Assembly (NCBI RefSeq): GCF_024347355.1
Contig: NZ_AP025465.1
Location: 1,798,001-1,862,000, forward strand
Length of the DNA: 64,000 nucleotides
Origin: Vibrio chagasii
GTDB taxonomy: Bacteria > Pseudomonadota > Gammaproteobacteria > Enterobacterales > Vibrionaceae
Direction: 5' to 3'
The notes under the pieces were generated by a model that was given only the letters and a program-made list of their open reading frames with translations, searched no databases and was not told the origin of the DNA. Both the position numbers and the translations under genes were made by a program. Positions 17,883 through 27,154 of the stretch are shown here, piece after piece (positions within the stretch are counted from its first letter, which is position 1; every line of letters starts with the position of its first letter).

Positions 17883-18941
17883 ATGCCATTAAAAACTGAT
17901 GAGTTGAGAACCCAAGCTCTGGGTCCTATGCCAACTCCTGCCGAATTAGGCAACGCACACCCTATTACTGACGACGTTGCTGAGCGTATTGCAAATTCTC
18001 GCCGCCAAATCGAAGATATCCTAACTGGTCGTGATAACCGCCTATTAGTTATCGTAGGCCCTTGCTCTGTTCACGATACAGAAGCGGCACTTGATTACGC
18101 TGAGCGTCTAAGCCAAATTCAAGAACAATACAAAGACGAATTGTTTGTTGTCATGAGAACCTACTTCGAGAAACCTCGTACGGTTGTAGGTTGGAAAGGC
18201 TTAATTACCGATCCAAACCTTGATGGTTCTTACGCACTTGAAACTGGCTTAAACAAAGCACGTAAGCTTCTGCTTGATATCAACAAGCTTGGTCTAGCAA
18301 CCGCAACTGAATTCCTTGATATGATCACAGGTCAATACATTGCAGACCTGATAACTTGGGGCGCAATCGGCGCACGTACTACCGAATCTCAGATTCACCG
18401 TGAAATGGCTTCAGCATTGTCTTGCCCAGTTGGCTTCAAAAACGCGACAAACGGCAACATCAAGATCGCTATTGATGCAATTCGCGCGTCACAAGCTTCT
18501 CACTACTTCTACTCACCAGATAAAAATGGTCGTATGACAGTTTACCGCACTTCGGGCAACCCATACGGTCACGTAATTCTGCGTGGTGGTGATAAAGGTC
18601 CAAACTTTGATGCACAATCTGTGGATAGCGCATGTAAGCAACTAGCTGAGTTCGACCTACCTCGACGTTTGGTTGTAGACTTCAGCCACGCTAACTGTGA
18701 AAAGCAACACCGCAAACAGTTGGACGTTGCAAAAGACATCTGTGAACAGATCAAATCGAACAAAAATCAAATTGCAGGCATCATGGCAGAAAGCTTCATT
18801 AAAGAAGGTAACCAGCCAATGACGGATATCAACAACCTAGAATACGGCAAGTCGATTACTGACCCGTGTCTAAGCTGGGAAGATACCGCGACAATGTTAG
18901 ACATGCTTGCAACAGCAATCAAAGATAGAAACTTAGCTTAA
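17883..18941 (+). CDS. aroH: DAHP synthase, tryptophan-sensitive type (AroH-like)
   Basis: 3-deoxy-D-arabino-heptulosonate-7-phosphate synthase, first enzyme of the shikimate pathway: condenses PEP and erythrose 4-phosphate. The 352-residue class-I protein has GPCSVHD, FEKPRTVVGWKG, GARTTESQ, PVGFKN and DFSHANC, covering PEP, metal and phosphate contacts. Several stretches (TDELRT...TPAEL, MASALSCPVGFKN, FYSPDKNGRMTVY, SGNPYGHVILRGG) resemble E. coli AroH more than AroF or AroG, so the Trp-inhibited isoenzyme is inferred. No TrpR operator or leader peptide was recognised in 17675-17882. yajQ follows after 12 bases on the same strand. Confidence 0.92.
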   Translation: MPLKTDELRTQALGPMPTPAELGNAHPITDDVAERIANSRRQIEDILTGRDNRLLVIVGPCSVHDTEAALDYAERLSQIQEQYKDELFVVMRTYFEKPRTVVGWKGLITDPNLDGSYALETGLNKARKLLLDINKLGLATATEFLDMITGQYIADLITWGAIGARTTESQIHREMASALSCPVGFKNATNGNIKIAIDAIRASQASHYFYSPDKNGRMTVYRTSGNPYGHVILRGGDKGPNFDAQSVDSACKQLAEFDLPRRLVVDFSHANCEKQHRKQLDVAKDICEQIKSNKNQIAGIMAESFIKEGNQPMTDINNLEYGKSITDPCLSWEDTATMLDMLATAIKDRNLA

Positions 18942-18953
18942 GGAAATAAAACA

Positions 18954-19436
18954 ATGCCATCATTTGACATTATCTCTGAAGTAGAAGCAGTAGAACTACG
19001 TAACGCTGTAGACAATGCTAACCGTGAACTATCGACTCGTTTCGATTTCCGCGGTGTTGACGCTAGCTTTGACTACAAAGATGAGTCGGTAAAACTGACT
19101 GCTCAAGACGATTTCCAGCTTAAGCAAATGCGCGATATTCTTCGTAGTAACCTAACGAAGCGCAATGTTGATCCTAACGCGATGGAAGCGAAAACAGCAG
19201 ATCAAACAGGTCGCACTTGGCACCAAACGGTTATCTTTAAGCAAGGTATCGAAACTGATGTTGCAAAGAAAATCGTTAAGCTAATTAAAGACAACAAGAT
19301 TAAAGTTCAAGCGTCTATTCAAGGTGAAAAAGTACGCGTAACAGGTAAGAAGCGTGACGATCTACAAGCTGTAATGGCACTAGTTCGTAACGGTGAACTT
19401 GGTCAACCTTTCCAATTCGATAACTTCCGCGACTAA
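18954..19436 (+). CDS. yajQ: YajQ (UPF0234/DUF520) nucleotide-binding protein
   Basis: Small 160-residue protein with two ferredoxin-like halves. The family binds nucleotides or RNA, and some members have been described as c-di-GMP receptors. Diagnostic sequences are [11 protein letters not shown] at the start, [28 protein letters not shown] and the C-terminal [17 protein letters not shown]. Length is that of the family. AAGGAAA precedes the ATG; the 12-base gap from aroH suggests cotranscription. A terminator follows. Confidence 0.95.
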   Translation: MPSFDIISEVEAVELRNAVDNANRELSTRFDFRGVDASFDYKDESVKLTAQDDFQLKQMRDILRSNLTKRNVDPNAMEAKTADQTGRTWHQTVIFKQGIETDVAKKIVKLIKDNKIKVQASIQGEKVRVTGKKRDDLQAVMALVRNGELGQPFQFDNFRD

Positions 19437-19502
19437 TTTTGATTTAAGTAACTACGTTTATTTGTTGCTCATTGGTCGTCACGATATTGTGTTCGAAATA
19501 AC

Positions 19503-19533
19503 AAAAAGCCACTTCCTGCGAAGTGGCTTTTTA
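19503..19533. terminator. Bidirectional terminator between yajQ and siroheme gene
   Basis: GCCACTTC and GAAGTGGC form an 8-bp stem with loop CTGC, extended by A5/T5 on the flanks, so T-runs follow on both strands. It lies between convergent yajQ (+) and the siroheme synthase gene (-). Confidence 0.88.
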
Positions 19534-19593
19534 TTTATCTAGTGATATTAGCGTATTAGACACCAGTTTTACGACAGCTAGCTGGTCTGCCTT

Positions 19594-20535
19594 TTAGCTC
19601 AAAACCTTGGCAGAAGACAGCTTGAGGTCTTTCCCTACCAACAAATTGAATTCAACGCTCGCTGGTGGGATGAACACACATACTCTTAAGTTTTCAGCTT
19701 TTGCTTGCTCGAGCTTCGTTGAGAGCTCTCCACTGTTCGCGTAACTTTCTCTTTCCGCATCACGACGACATAGATCTACGTATTCGAATGGGCACTCTTC
19801 CGGAGACAATACCAGCTCAGCTTCCTGCATCAGACGTAACGCCTTCATAGACAGCAACTCGACATCTTGTTCAAATTCGATCCAGGTTACCTGCCCTTCA
19901 CTATCAACGCCTTCTGTCAGCGCTTGCTGATAATACGTTTCTAATTGCTCTCTATCCGTTACCTGCTCGATAAAACTGGACGATAAAAAGCGTTCCCAAA
20001 ACTTGCGACGTTCATCGACGGTAGGAAACGACTCTTTGATCGAGTTGCGTTTTGATGCACCAAAGTCTGCGAGAAGACCGATATTCTGTGGCAATACGGT
20101 TTCGAGTTTTTCTCTAATATTTCTCACTAAAACAGGTGATGCACCACCACTAGATATGGCAATTTGGATTCTTCCACGATTTATCATTGAAGGTGTAATG
20201 AAGTCACAGTATGGCAAATCATCAACCACATTGACTAAAATACCCAGTTTTTTTGCATCATTATACACCTGATGATTCAAGCTAGGGTTATCTGTGGTCG
20301 CCCATACTTGAAGGTATTCTTTCGAGATAATTTGTGACGAGTAAAAGTTTTGAACCCAGTGAAGTTTGTTCTCATCAACAAGCTGCTGTAAGTACGGCGC
20401 AACCTTAGGAGAAACTAACGTAACGTTAGCGCCTGCTCTTAACAAGCTATCCACTTTACGGCAAGCAACCTCACCCCCACCGACCACGAGAATCGGCTTA
20501 TTCTCTACATCCAAAAACATTGGGAAATAACGCAT
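19594..20535 (-). CDS. Siroheme synthase N-terminal enzyme with vestigial methylase tail
   Basis: Residues 1-210 match the CysG N-terminal module (precorrin-2 dehydrogenase / sirohydrochlorin ferrochelatase): NAD-binding VVGGGEVACRK at 17-27, Asp105 in VNVVDD and Ser128 in ISSGGASPVL, the positions of the key Asp and Ser of Salmonella CysG, and the four-helix dimerisation segment. Residues 225-300 (ELLSMKALRLMQEAELVL, VDLCRRDAERESY) resemble only the first part of a uroporphyrinogen-III methylase, but the GxGxGD motif is gone and the domain stops after about 75 residues. So it likely makes siroheme for sulfite/nitrite reductase, with methylation by a separate enzyme. The ATG at 20535 has AAGGAAG upstream. 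Total length 313, between MET8/CysG1 (~200) and full CysG (~457). Confidence 0.87.
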   Translation of the reverse strand: MRYFPMFLDVENKPILVVGGGEVACRKVDSLLRAGANVTLVSPKVAPYLQQLVDENKLHWVQNFYSSQIISKEYLQVWATTDNPSLNHQVYNDAKKLGILVNVVDDLPYCDFITPSMINRGRIQIAISSGGASPVLVRNIREKLETVLPQNIGLLADFGASKRNSIKESFPTVDERRKFWERFLSSSFIEQVTDREQLETYYQQALTEGVDSEGQVTWIEFEQDVELLSMKALRLMQEAELVLSPEECPFEYVDLCRRDAERESYANSGELSTKLEQAKAENLRVCVFIPPASVEFNLLVGKDLKLSSAKVLS

Positions 20536-21015
20536 GTTCTTCCTTGAGACGACTTCAATAACTATTCAGCCATGCTACCAAATTTGGAGCATATTAATAA
20601 CTATCGAAGTGTAATAAAAATATTTATTGACCAAATTTCAATCTTTTTTAAGTTTAATGTTTCACCAACGTGAGATTCATTCAGGATTTTTATCTAGTCG
20701 ATTATCAATATAAAAATCTAAATCTTGTTGCACCAACAGTGTGAACCCTTGCACTATTTACATTCAGTTAACATTTAGTCATTCTAAATGTGTTCGGATT
20801 TGTGATTTCATTCAAAATTCTTTTTAAATTATACATTTGTGAAACTACGGATCCTTTCCTAACCTTATAAACAGTTGATTAAATCGCACACAGTTTCATT
20901 TGCAAAATGCAACTCGTTTGATTTAGACAACAAGGTCATAGAAAACGCAACACATATAGAAAACTCAAATGAGCACGAGTATCAGGTGTCACCTGGTTAA
21001 CAAGGAAGGATACAA
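20536..21015. other. 480-bp intergenic region upstream of aapJ
   Basis: AT-rich, with no open frame of note. It holds the divergent start regions of the siroheme gene and of aapJ. A perfect 13-base palindrome, CAGGTG-T-CACCTG (20983-20995), lies just before the aapJ ribosome-binding site AAGGAAGG. I could not assign a promoter or a known operator; no clear CRP, ArgR or NtrC-type site was recognised. Confidence 0.5.
20983..20995. promoter_or_regulatory. Perfect palindrome near aapJ ribosome-binding site
   Basis: CAGGTG and CACCTG around a central T lie 21 bases before the aapJ ATG. In RNA it could not form a hairpin with a normal loop, so a protein-binding half-site pair is more likely than an RNA structure. 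Function unknown. Confidence 0.3.
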
Positions 21016-22044
21016 ATGACAAATAAACTAACACTTCTTGCTTCAGTAGTAGCTGCATCAACTGCGATGATGGCAACATCAGCATCAGCGGCAGAAAGCA
21101 CTCTGGACAAAGTCACATCTCAAGGCTTCTTAACTTGTGGTGTAAGTACAGGTCTTCCAGGGTTCTCTAACCCAAACTCAAAAGGTGAATGGGAAGGAAT
21201 CGATGTTGAGTATTGTCAAGCTCTTGCAGCGGCTGTACTCGGTGACAAGACTAAAGTTAAGTATGTACCTCTAACAGCAAAAGAGCGTTTTACTGCGCTT
21301 CAATCTGGCGAAATCGACGTACTGTCTCGCAACACAACATGGACACTGCATCGTGATACCGCTCTAGGTCTTAACTTCGTAGGCGTTAACTACTACGATG
21401 GTCAAGGCTTCATGGTTAAGAAAGATCTTGGCCTAACCAGCGCTTTAGAACTTGATGGCGCGTCTGTATGTGTTCAATCAGGCACAACGACTGAGCTTAA
21501 CCTAGCCGATTACTTCCGTAACAACGACATGTCTTACAAGCCAGTGGTATTTGATACAGCAGCACAAACATCTAAAGGTTTCGACGCAGGTCGTTGTGAT
21601 GTGCTAACCACTGACCAATCTGGTCTATACGCGCTTCGCCTTAACCTAGCTGATCCTAAATCTGCACAAGTACTTCCTGAAATTATCTCTAAAGAGCCTC
21701 TAGGTCCAGTTGTTCGTCAAGATGATGACAAATGGTTCAACGTAGCTAAGTGGACACTTTCAGCAATGGTCAATGCGGAAGAATACGGCATCACTTCTAA
21801 AAATGCTGATGAAATGCTCAAGTCAAAAGATCCAAACATCAAACGTATTCTTGGTGTAGACGGTCCTAAAGGTAAAGGCCTTGGCATTCGTGACGACTGG
21901 GGTTATCAAGTAATCAAACAAGTTGGTAACTACGGTGAAAGTTTTGAGCGTACTGTTGGTACAGGTTCTCCACTTCAGATCGATCGTGGTGTAAATGCGT
22001 TATGGAATGCGGGTGGCTTTATGTACGCTCCACCAATCCGTTGA
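21016..22044 (+). CDS. aapJ: Amino-acid ABC transporter, periplasmic binding protein
   Basis: Solute-binding protein of an AapJQMP/BztABCD-type general L-amino-acid uptake system. The 342-residue precursor has a signal peptide ending ATSASA|AES. The mature part shows the polar-amino-acid-binding family 3 features: GFLTCGVSTGLPGFSNP, GIDVEYCQALAAAVLG, TAKERFTALQSGEIDVLSRN and DDWGYQVIKQVGNYGESFE, the last being typical of AapJ. A strong AAGGAAGG precedes the ATG. It is first in aapJ-Q-M-P; two hairpins separate it from the permease genes and may raise the level of its mRNA relative to them. Confidence 0.95.
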   Translation: MTNKLTLLASVVAASTAMMATSASAAESTLDKVTSQGFLTCGVSTGLPGFSNPNSKGEWEGIDVEYCQALAAAVLGDKTKVKYVPLTAKERFTALQSGEIDVLSRNTTWTLHRDTALGLNFVGVNYYDGQGFMVKKDLGLTSALELDGASVCVQSGTTTELNLADYFRNNDMSYKPVVFDTAAQTSKGFDAGRCDVLTTDQSGLYALRLNLADPKSAQVLPEIISKEPLGPVVRQDDDKWFNVAKWTLSAMVNAEEYGITSKNADEMLKSKDPNIKRILGVDGPKGKGLGIRDDWGYQVIKQVGNYGESFERTVGTGSPLQIDRGVNALWNAGGFMYAPPIR

Positions 22045-22075
22045 TAGCACAGGACGTGATTACTTGTTCGTAATC

Positions 22076-22108
22076 GTTGCTATCGCTCTTGTTGAGGGTG
22101 ATAGCAAC
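22076..22108 (+). promoter_or_regulatory. Intercistronic hairpin 1 (aapJ-aapQ)
   Basis: GTTGCTATCGCTC pairs with GAGGGTGATAGCAAC with small mismatches; loop of about 5 bases. No T-run follows. Likely a 3' mRNA stabiliser or processing site for aapJ. Confidence 0.55.
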
Positions 22109-22138
22109 AACCCAAAAATGAATGTTTGAGTAACACGA

Positions 22139-22163
22139 TTTAGGGCGGTTTTTCCGCCCTAAA
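22139..22163 (+). promoter_or_regulatory. Intercistronic hairpin 2 (aapJ-aapQ)
   Basis: TTTAGGGCGG-TTTTT-CCGCCCTAAA, a perfect 10-bp stem, 29 bases before the aapQ ATG. No following T-run, so partial termination or mRNA protection fits better than full termination. Confidence 0.6.
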
Positions 22164-22191
22164 TGTTAAATGGATTTGAGGTTATTGCAGT

Positions 22192-23397
22192 ATGAAACCT
22201 AACAACACTCTTACTCCTTCCCAGGAAAAGCCCGAAGCTAAAAGTGCTAACCTTTTATACAACCCGACTTTTCGATCTGTCGTTTTCCAGATCATCGCCA
22301 TCGGAGCACTTGGCGCTTTCTTCTATACCATCGTAAACAACGCCCTTACCAACCTTGAAGCCCGAGGCATTGCCACTGGTTTTGACTTTTTAAGTCAAGA
22401 GGCGGGGTTTGGTATCGGCCTTACCCTCGTCGAATATGACGAAACCTTCTCATATGGTCGAACATTCGTTGTCGGCTTATTAAACACCGCTTTAGTATCT
22501 GTGTTAGGTATTATCTTAGCAACGGTTCTTGGCTTCTCTATGGGTGTCGCTCGTCTGTCATCTAACTGGCTAGTGAGCCGATTTGCCGCGGTATACATTG
22601 AAATCTTCCGAAATATCCCACTACTACTTCAAATCTTCTTTTGGTATTTCGCGGTTCTTCAAGCTCTCCCCTCTGCAAGACAAAGTCTCAGTTTGGGCGA
22701 AGCGATTTTCCTAAATGTGCGTGGTCTTTATTTCCCAGCCCCTGTTCTTGAGCAAGGAAGCAGCATCGTTATTGCGTCAGTGATTGCTGGTATCGTAGCT
22801 ACCATAATCATCAACATTTGGGCTAACAACAAACAGAAACTAACTGGGCAACAAACCCCTATGTTTCGAATTGCTCTTAGCTTGATCGTGGGTTTGCCTC
22901 TAGTTGTCTATTTTGTGCTTGGTATGCCGATTTCAGCTGAATACCCGGAACTGAAAGGCTTTAACTTCAGAGGTGGTATCAGCATTATTCCTGAATTAGC
23001 CGCTCTTGTATTAGCACTAAGTATCTATACGGCGTCTTTCATCGCAGAGATCGTTCGTTCTGGTATTAATGCAGTTAGCCACGGCCAAACAGAAGCTGCG
23101 ATGTCTCTAGGTCTTCCTCGAGCTCGCACATTAAAGCTGGTTATTATCCCTCAAGCGTTGCGAATCATTATTCCACCGCTAACTAGCCAATACTTAAACC
23201 TCACTAAGAACTCTTCGTTAGCAATGGCTATTGGCTACCCTGACTTAGTTTCTGTGTTCGCAGGTACAACTCTCAACCAAACAGGTCAAGCTATCGAAAT
23301 CATTGCCATGACCATGGGTGTATACCTAACGCTAAGCTTATTGACCTCTGCGTTAATGAATATCTATAACCGTAAAGTCGCATTGGTGGAGAGATAA
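22192..23397 (+). CDS. aapQ: Amino-acid ABC transporter permease AapQ
   Basis: Inner-membrane permease of the Aap system, 401 residues, with about eight hydrophobic helices. The His/Glu/Gln/Arg/opine-type permease signature and EAA loop are clear: FLSQEAGFGIG near 70, VYIEIFRNIPLLLQIFFWY near 130, and GQTEAAMSLGLPRARTLKLV near 300, which contacts the ATPase. The long insertion between helices, with a large extra region relative to HisM-type permeases, is typical of AapQ/BztB. It ends one base before aapM begins. Confidence 0.94.
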   Translation: MKPNNTLTPSQEKPEAKSANLLYNPTFRSVVFQIIAIGALGAFFYTIVNNALTNLEARGIATGFDFLSQEAGFGIGLTLVEYDETFSYGRTFVVGLLNTALVSVLGIILATVLGFSMGVARLSSNWLVSRFAAVYIEIFRNIPLLLQIFFWYFAVLQALPSARQSLSLGEAIFLNVRGLYFPAPVLEQGSSIVIASVIAGIVATIIINIWANNKQKLTGQQTPMFRIALSLIVGLPLVVYFVLGMPISAEYPELKGFNFRGGISIIPELAALVLALSIYTASFIAEIVRSGINAVSHGQTEAAMSLGLPRARTLKLVIIPQALRIIIPPLTSQYLNLTKNSSLAMAIGYPDLVSVFAGTTLNQTGQAIEIIAMTMGVYLTLSLLTSALMNIYNRKVALVER

Positions 23398-23398
23398 T

Positions 23399-24496
23399 AT
23401 GAGCACACATCAATTTCAACCGGATCTTCCACCTCCCGCTAATACCGTTGGCGTAGTCGGCTGGTTGAGAAAGAATCTCTTTAATGGCCCAATCAATAGT
23501 ATCGTTACCGTTGTTCTAGGTTACATCGCTTTTTCATTACTCTGGACAACCTTCGACTGGGCTTTCCTAAATGCAGACTGGGTCGGAACAACTCGTGATG
23601 CTTGTACTAGCGAAGGGGCTTGCTGGGTATTTATCAGCGTACGTTGGGATCAGTTCATGTATGGCTTCTACCCTGAAGCGGAACTGTGGCGCCCTCGCCT
23701 TTTCTACGCAACATTGGCTATCTTCGTCGCGCTATTAGCCTACGAGAAAACACCTAAACGCACGTGGATTTGGTTATTTTTCGTAAACATCTACCCATTC
23801 ATCATTGCTGGTTTGCTATACGGCGGTGTGTTTGGATTGGAAGTTGTTGATACGCACAAATGGGGTGGCCTACTCGTTACGCTTATCATTGCATTGGTGG
23901 GTATCGTTGTATCGCTGCCGATTGGTGTAGCACTAGCGCTTGGCCGTCGCTCTGAAATGCCAATTATCCGTAGTATTTGTACTGTGTACATCGAAATTTG
24001 GCGTGGTGTTCCACTGATTACTGTGCTGTTCATGGCGTCTGTAATGCTGCCACTATTCCTTACTGCGGGTTCTGAGACCGATAAGTTATTCCGTGCGCTA
24101 GTAGGTGTTGTTCTATTTAGTGCGGCTTATATGGCCGAGGTAATTCGCGGTGGCCTGCAAGCTATTCCCAAAGGACAATATGAAGCCGCTGACGCACTGG
24201 GCTTAACCTATTGGAAAAAGATGGGGCTGATTATTCTTCCTCAAGCGCTGAAAATCACAATCCCATCAATCGTAAACACATTCATTGGCTTGTTTAAAGA
24301 TACCAGTCTGGTACTTATCATTGGTATGTTCGATGTACTGGGTATTGGTCAAGCAGCGAACACCGACCCTGAGTGGTTAGGTTTCGCTACAGAAAGTTAT
24401 GTATTTGTCGCGTTAGTGTTCTGGGTGTTCTGTTTTGGCATGTCGAGATACTCGATATGGCTAGAAAACAGACTTCACACCGGTCACAAACGATAG
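23399..24496 (+). CDS. aapM: Amino-acid ABC transporter permease AapM
   Basis: Second permease subunit, 365 residues. N-terminal half carries extra helices and the WTTFDWAFLNADWVGT and CWVFISVRWDQFMYGFYP segments seen in AapM/BztC; the C-terminal half has the permease core with VYIEIWRGVPLITVLFM and the EAA loop GQYEAADALGLTYWKKMGLI. It starts one base after the aapQ stop, so the two are translated together, and aapP follows after 22 bases. Confidence 0.95.
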   Translation: MSTHQFQPDLPPPANTVGVVGWLRKNLFNGPINSIVTVVLGYIAFSLLWTTFDWAFLNADWVGTTRDACTSEGACWVFISVRWDQFMYGFYPEAELWRPRLFYATLAIFVALLAYEKTPKRTWIWLFFVNIYPFIIAGLLYGGVFGLEVVDTHKWGGLLVTLIIALVGIVVSLPIGVALALGRRSEMPIIRSICTVYIEIWRGVPLITVLFMASVMLPLFLTAGSETDKLFRALVGVVLFSAAYMAEVIRGGLQAIPKGQYEAADALGLTYWKKMGLIILPQALKITIPSIVNTFIGLFKDTSLVLIIGMFDVLGIGQAANTDPEWLGFATESYVFVALVFWVFCFGMSRYSIWLENRLHTGHKR

Positions 24497-24518
24497 TTAA
24501 GAAGATCAAGGACGTATT

Positions 24519-25283
24519 ATGACGCAACAACTAAATCCAGAATCGCAAGAGTTGATGATTGAACTGAAAGACATGAACAAGTGGTACGGTGAGTTCCACG
24601 TTCTTAAGAACATCAACTTAGAAGTAAAAAAAGGCGAGAAAATCGTTATCTGTGGGCCTTCTGGCTCAGGCAAATCGACTATGATTCGCTGTATCAATAG
24701 ACTAGAAGAGCATCAAAAGGGACACATCTTTGTGTCTGGCAATGAGCTTACCGAAGATCTAAAAAACATCGAAGCCGTTCGTCGTGACGTTGGCATGTGT
24801 TTCCAGCACTTCAATCTATTTCCGCATCTTACGGTACTAGAAAACTGTACCTTAGCCCCTATTTGGGTGAAAAAGATGCCGAAAGAAGAAGCTGAAGCGA
24901 TTGCGATGAAATATCTAGAGCGTGTAAAGATCCCTGAGCAAGCAGACAAGTTCCCAGGTCAGCTTTCTGGTGGTCAGCAACAGCGTGTAGCGATTGCACG
25001 CTCTCTATGTATGAACCCACAAGTCATGCTGTTTGATGAACCAACATCAGCGCTCGACCCAGAAATGGTTCGTGAAGTTCTAGACGTTATGGTTGAACTG
25101 GCAGAAGAAGGCATGACCATGCTTTGTGTAACGCACGAGATGGGCTTTGCTAAGGAGGTAGCCGATAGGGTTATCTTCATGGATGCCGGGGAAATCATTG
25201 AAGAGAACAACCCTGTCGACTTCTTTGAAAATCCGCAGTCAGACAGAACTCAAAACTTCTTGAGTCAAATCTTACACCATTAA
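24519..25283 (+). CDS. aapP: Amino-acid ABC transporter ATPase AapP
   Basis: Cytoplasmic ATPase of the Aap importer, 254 residues. Walker [10 protein letters not shown] near 46-54, Q-loop [12 protein letters not shown], signature [13 protein letters not shown], Walker [17 protein letters not shown] and the switch His in CVTHEMGFA are all present. It resembles GlnQ-type polar amino-acid ATPases and is the last gene of the operon; a terminator follows within 25 bases. Confidence 0.96.
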   Translation: MTQQLNPESQELMIELKDMNKWYGEFHVLKNINLEVKKGEKIVICGPSGSGKSTMIRCINRLEEHQKGHIFVSGNELTEDLKNIEAVRRDVGMCFQHFNLFPHLTVLENCTLAPIWVKKMPKEEAEAIAMKYLERVKIPEQADKFPGQLSGGQQQRVAIARSLCMNPQVMLFDEPTSALDPEMVREVLDVMVELAEEGMTMLCVTHEMGFAKEVADRVIFMDAGEIIEENNPVDFFENPQSDRTQNFLSQILHH

Positions 25284-25307
25284 TGTGTTATGATGCATAA
25301 TTAAGAG

Positions 25308-25330
25308 AGGCGGCTTAGGTCGCCTTTTTA
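25308..25330 (+). terminator. Terminator of aapJQMP operon
   Basis: AGGCG-GCTTAGGT-CGCCT followed by TTTTTATTTTT. Short but GC-rich stem. The remaining 25331-25578 is AT-rich and contains the yccA upstream region; nothing else recognised. Confidence 0.75.
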
Positions 25331-25578
25331 TTTTTCAAATTGATAGTTGGTTTATAGAAGGATATAAATAGGTAACGCAAGTATAAAAGGTTAAACATCG
25401 GGTGCTCGTAGCTCTTGGATATCAGTATAAGACATACTTTGTTACACCTTCAGAAATACTTAACCAGCTATTTTGATTATTATTTTAAGTATACAAGTGG
25501 ACTGTAAGACTTGATTTTTCGAACTTTCAGCCCCATAAATGTACTAATAACTATTGAAGTCACCTTACGAGGAAGATT

Positions 25579-26244
25579 ATGAACAGCCCTATGTTTTCAC
25601 GCACAGCATCTCAAGAAAGTGCTCTGCAAACCAATAAAGTGTTGCGTAATACCTACGCACTACTGTCTATGACACTACTTTGGTCTGCTGTTGTAGCAGG
25701 CGTATCTATGGCGATGAACCTTCCTCGTCCTGGTCTTATCATGATGTTAGTCGGTTTCTACGGCCTACTTTTCTTAACAGAGAAGAACCGTGACAACAGC
25801 ATGGGTCTAGTCTTTACATTCCTGTTCACAGGTTTCCTAGGCTACACCATCGGTCCAATCTTAAACATGTACGTTGGCGCAGGCATGGGTGATGTTATCC
25901 TAACTGCTCTAGGCGGCACGGCATTGGCATTCATGGGTGCATCGGCTTACGCTCTTACTACTAAGCGTGACCTGTCTTTCCTTAACGGTATGCTACTAGC
26001 AGGTTTCGTCGTGCTACTTGTAGGTATGGTTGCAAATATCTTCCTACAAATGCCGATTCTGTCATTAGCAATGAGTGGTATGTTCATCCTGTTCTCAACT
26101 GGTGTTATTTTGCTAACAACGCAAAACATCATCCGTGGCGGTGAGACTAACTACATCTCAGCGACAGTTAGCCTATACGTATCAATCTACAACATCTTCA
26201 TCAGCCTACTAAGCATCCTAGGCATCATGGGCAGCGACGACTAA
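25579..26244 (+). CDS. yccA: YccA, Bax-inhibitor-1 family membrane protein
   Basis: Polytopic inner-membrane protein of 221 residues with about seven helices, the BI-1/UPF0005 family; E. coli YccA is a substrate and modulator of FtsH that protects SecY. The N-terminus ([28 protein letters not shown] is read in pieces: [16 protein letters not shown]) and C-terminal [19 protein letters not shown] are characteristic. The ATG follows GAGGAAG. It is monocistronic with its own terminator and neighbours tusE, as in E. coli. Confidence 0.95.
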   Translation: MNSPMFSRTASQESALQTNKVLRNTYALLSMTLLWSAVVAGVSMAMNLPRPGLIMMLVGFYGLLFLTEKNRDNSMGLVFTFLFTGFLGYTIGPILNMYVGAGMGDVILTALGGTALAFMGASAYALTTKRDLSFLNGMLLAGFVVLLVGMVANIFLQMPILSLAMSGMFILFSTGVILLTTQNIIRGGETNYISATVSLYVSIYNIFISLLSILGIMGSDD

Positions 26245-26270
26245 TCGCTCGCCTAATTGAAGAACATCTA

Positions 26271-26300
26271 GCCCAAGAGCCTATCTCTTGGGCTTGTTTG
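26271..26300 (+). terminator. Terminator after yccA
   Basis: GCCCAAGAG and CTCTTGGGC form a perfect 9-bp stem with a 5-base loop, followed by TTGTTTGT. Confidence 0.8.
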
Positions 26301-26404
26301 TATCTATAGGATCAATATTTTTCAAGATCGCTACGATATCTATTGAGAAAGGTAAACTTGGTCATGTACCCTACCCAAATAGTTAATTGGATTCTGGACT
26401 AAAC

Positions 26405-26734
26405 ATGTTTGAATATAACGGCAAGCAAATCGAAACCGACGCTCAAGGCTACCTGTTGGACTACACACAATGGGAAGAAGGTATGATTGAAATTCTTGCA
26501 CAAGATGAAGCCATTGAGCTTACAGAAGCACACTTAGAAGTCGTGCATTTTGTAAGGAGCTTTTACGAAGAGTTCAACACTTCCCCTGCGGTTCGCATGC
26601 TGGTTAAAGCGATGGAAAAAGCCCACGGCCCAGAAAAAGGCAACAGTAAATATCTGTTCAAATTATTCAAAAAAGGCCCAGCGAAACAAGCGACCAAGCT
26701 CGCAGGCTTACCTAAACCAGCAAAGTGTCTGTAA
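26405..26734 (+). CDS. tusE: tRNA 2-thiolation sulfurtransferase TusE (DsrC family)
   Basis: Sulfur carrier that takes sulfur from TusBCD and passes it to MnmA for 2-thiouridine at the tRNA wobble position. The 109-residue product equals the E. coli TusE length when started at the ATG at 26405; a TTG at 26387 would add six residues and is rejected. Conserved [29 protein letters not shown] and the C-terminal GLPKPAKCL, with the sulfur-carrying Cys next to last, are present. Located between yccA and acyP, a conserved enterobacterial cluster. Confidence 0.95.
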   Translation: MFEYNGKQIETDAQGYLLDYTQWEEGMIEILAQDEAIELTEAHLEVVHFVRSFYEEFNTSPAVRMLVKAMEKAHGPEKGNSKYLFKLFKKGPAKQATKLAGLPKPAKCL

Positions 26735-26778
26735 CAACAGGTTACTGACTATCTCAATCAAATACTGTGGCCTGTTAG

Positions 26779-27066
26779 CTACAGTATTTGGAACTCCCCA
26801 ACACGCACATTGCGCTTTTCACCTTCTCCCAACCTTTGCTTAACCACATTATCTACAGTTGCGCTCGCAGGACCTACTTGCAACCATTGGTATAGCTTGT
26901 CTACCTGACCACTTTCGCCAACAGCCAACACTTCAACTCGACCATCATTTAAGTTCTTAGCGTACCCTGAAATGGCAAGCTTCTGCGCTTCTCTGCTGGT
27001 GTGATAGCGGAATCCAACACACTGAACTACGCCTGATACGACAAATATAGATTGTGAATTTTTCAT
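26779..27066 (-). CDS. acyP: Acylphosphatase
   Basis: Small cytosolic enzyme hydrolysing acyl phosphates, 95 residues. The catalytic Arg20 lies in VQCVGFRYHT and the catalytic Asn in GYAKNLNDGRVEV (residue 38), as required. GAGGC precedes the ATG at 27066. It converges on tusE across 44 bases and is divergent from the chemoreceptor gene. In E. coli acyP is adjacent to tusE and rlmI; here a chemoreceptor is interposed. Confidence 0.94.
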   Translation of the reverse strand: MKNSQSIFVVSGVVQCVGFRYHTSREAQKLAISGYAKNLNDGRVEVLAVGESGQVDKLYQWLQVGPASATVDNVVKQRLGEGEKRNVRVGEFQIL

Positions 27067-27154
27067 AACGTTGCCTCATAAATTGTATGAATGATATAGT
27101 TGAGACTCTATTCATTCACCGCTTATTGGTGGACTTACTTCGAGTATAACGATT

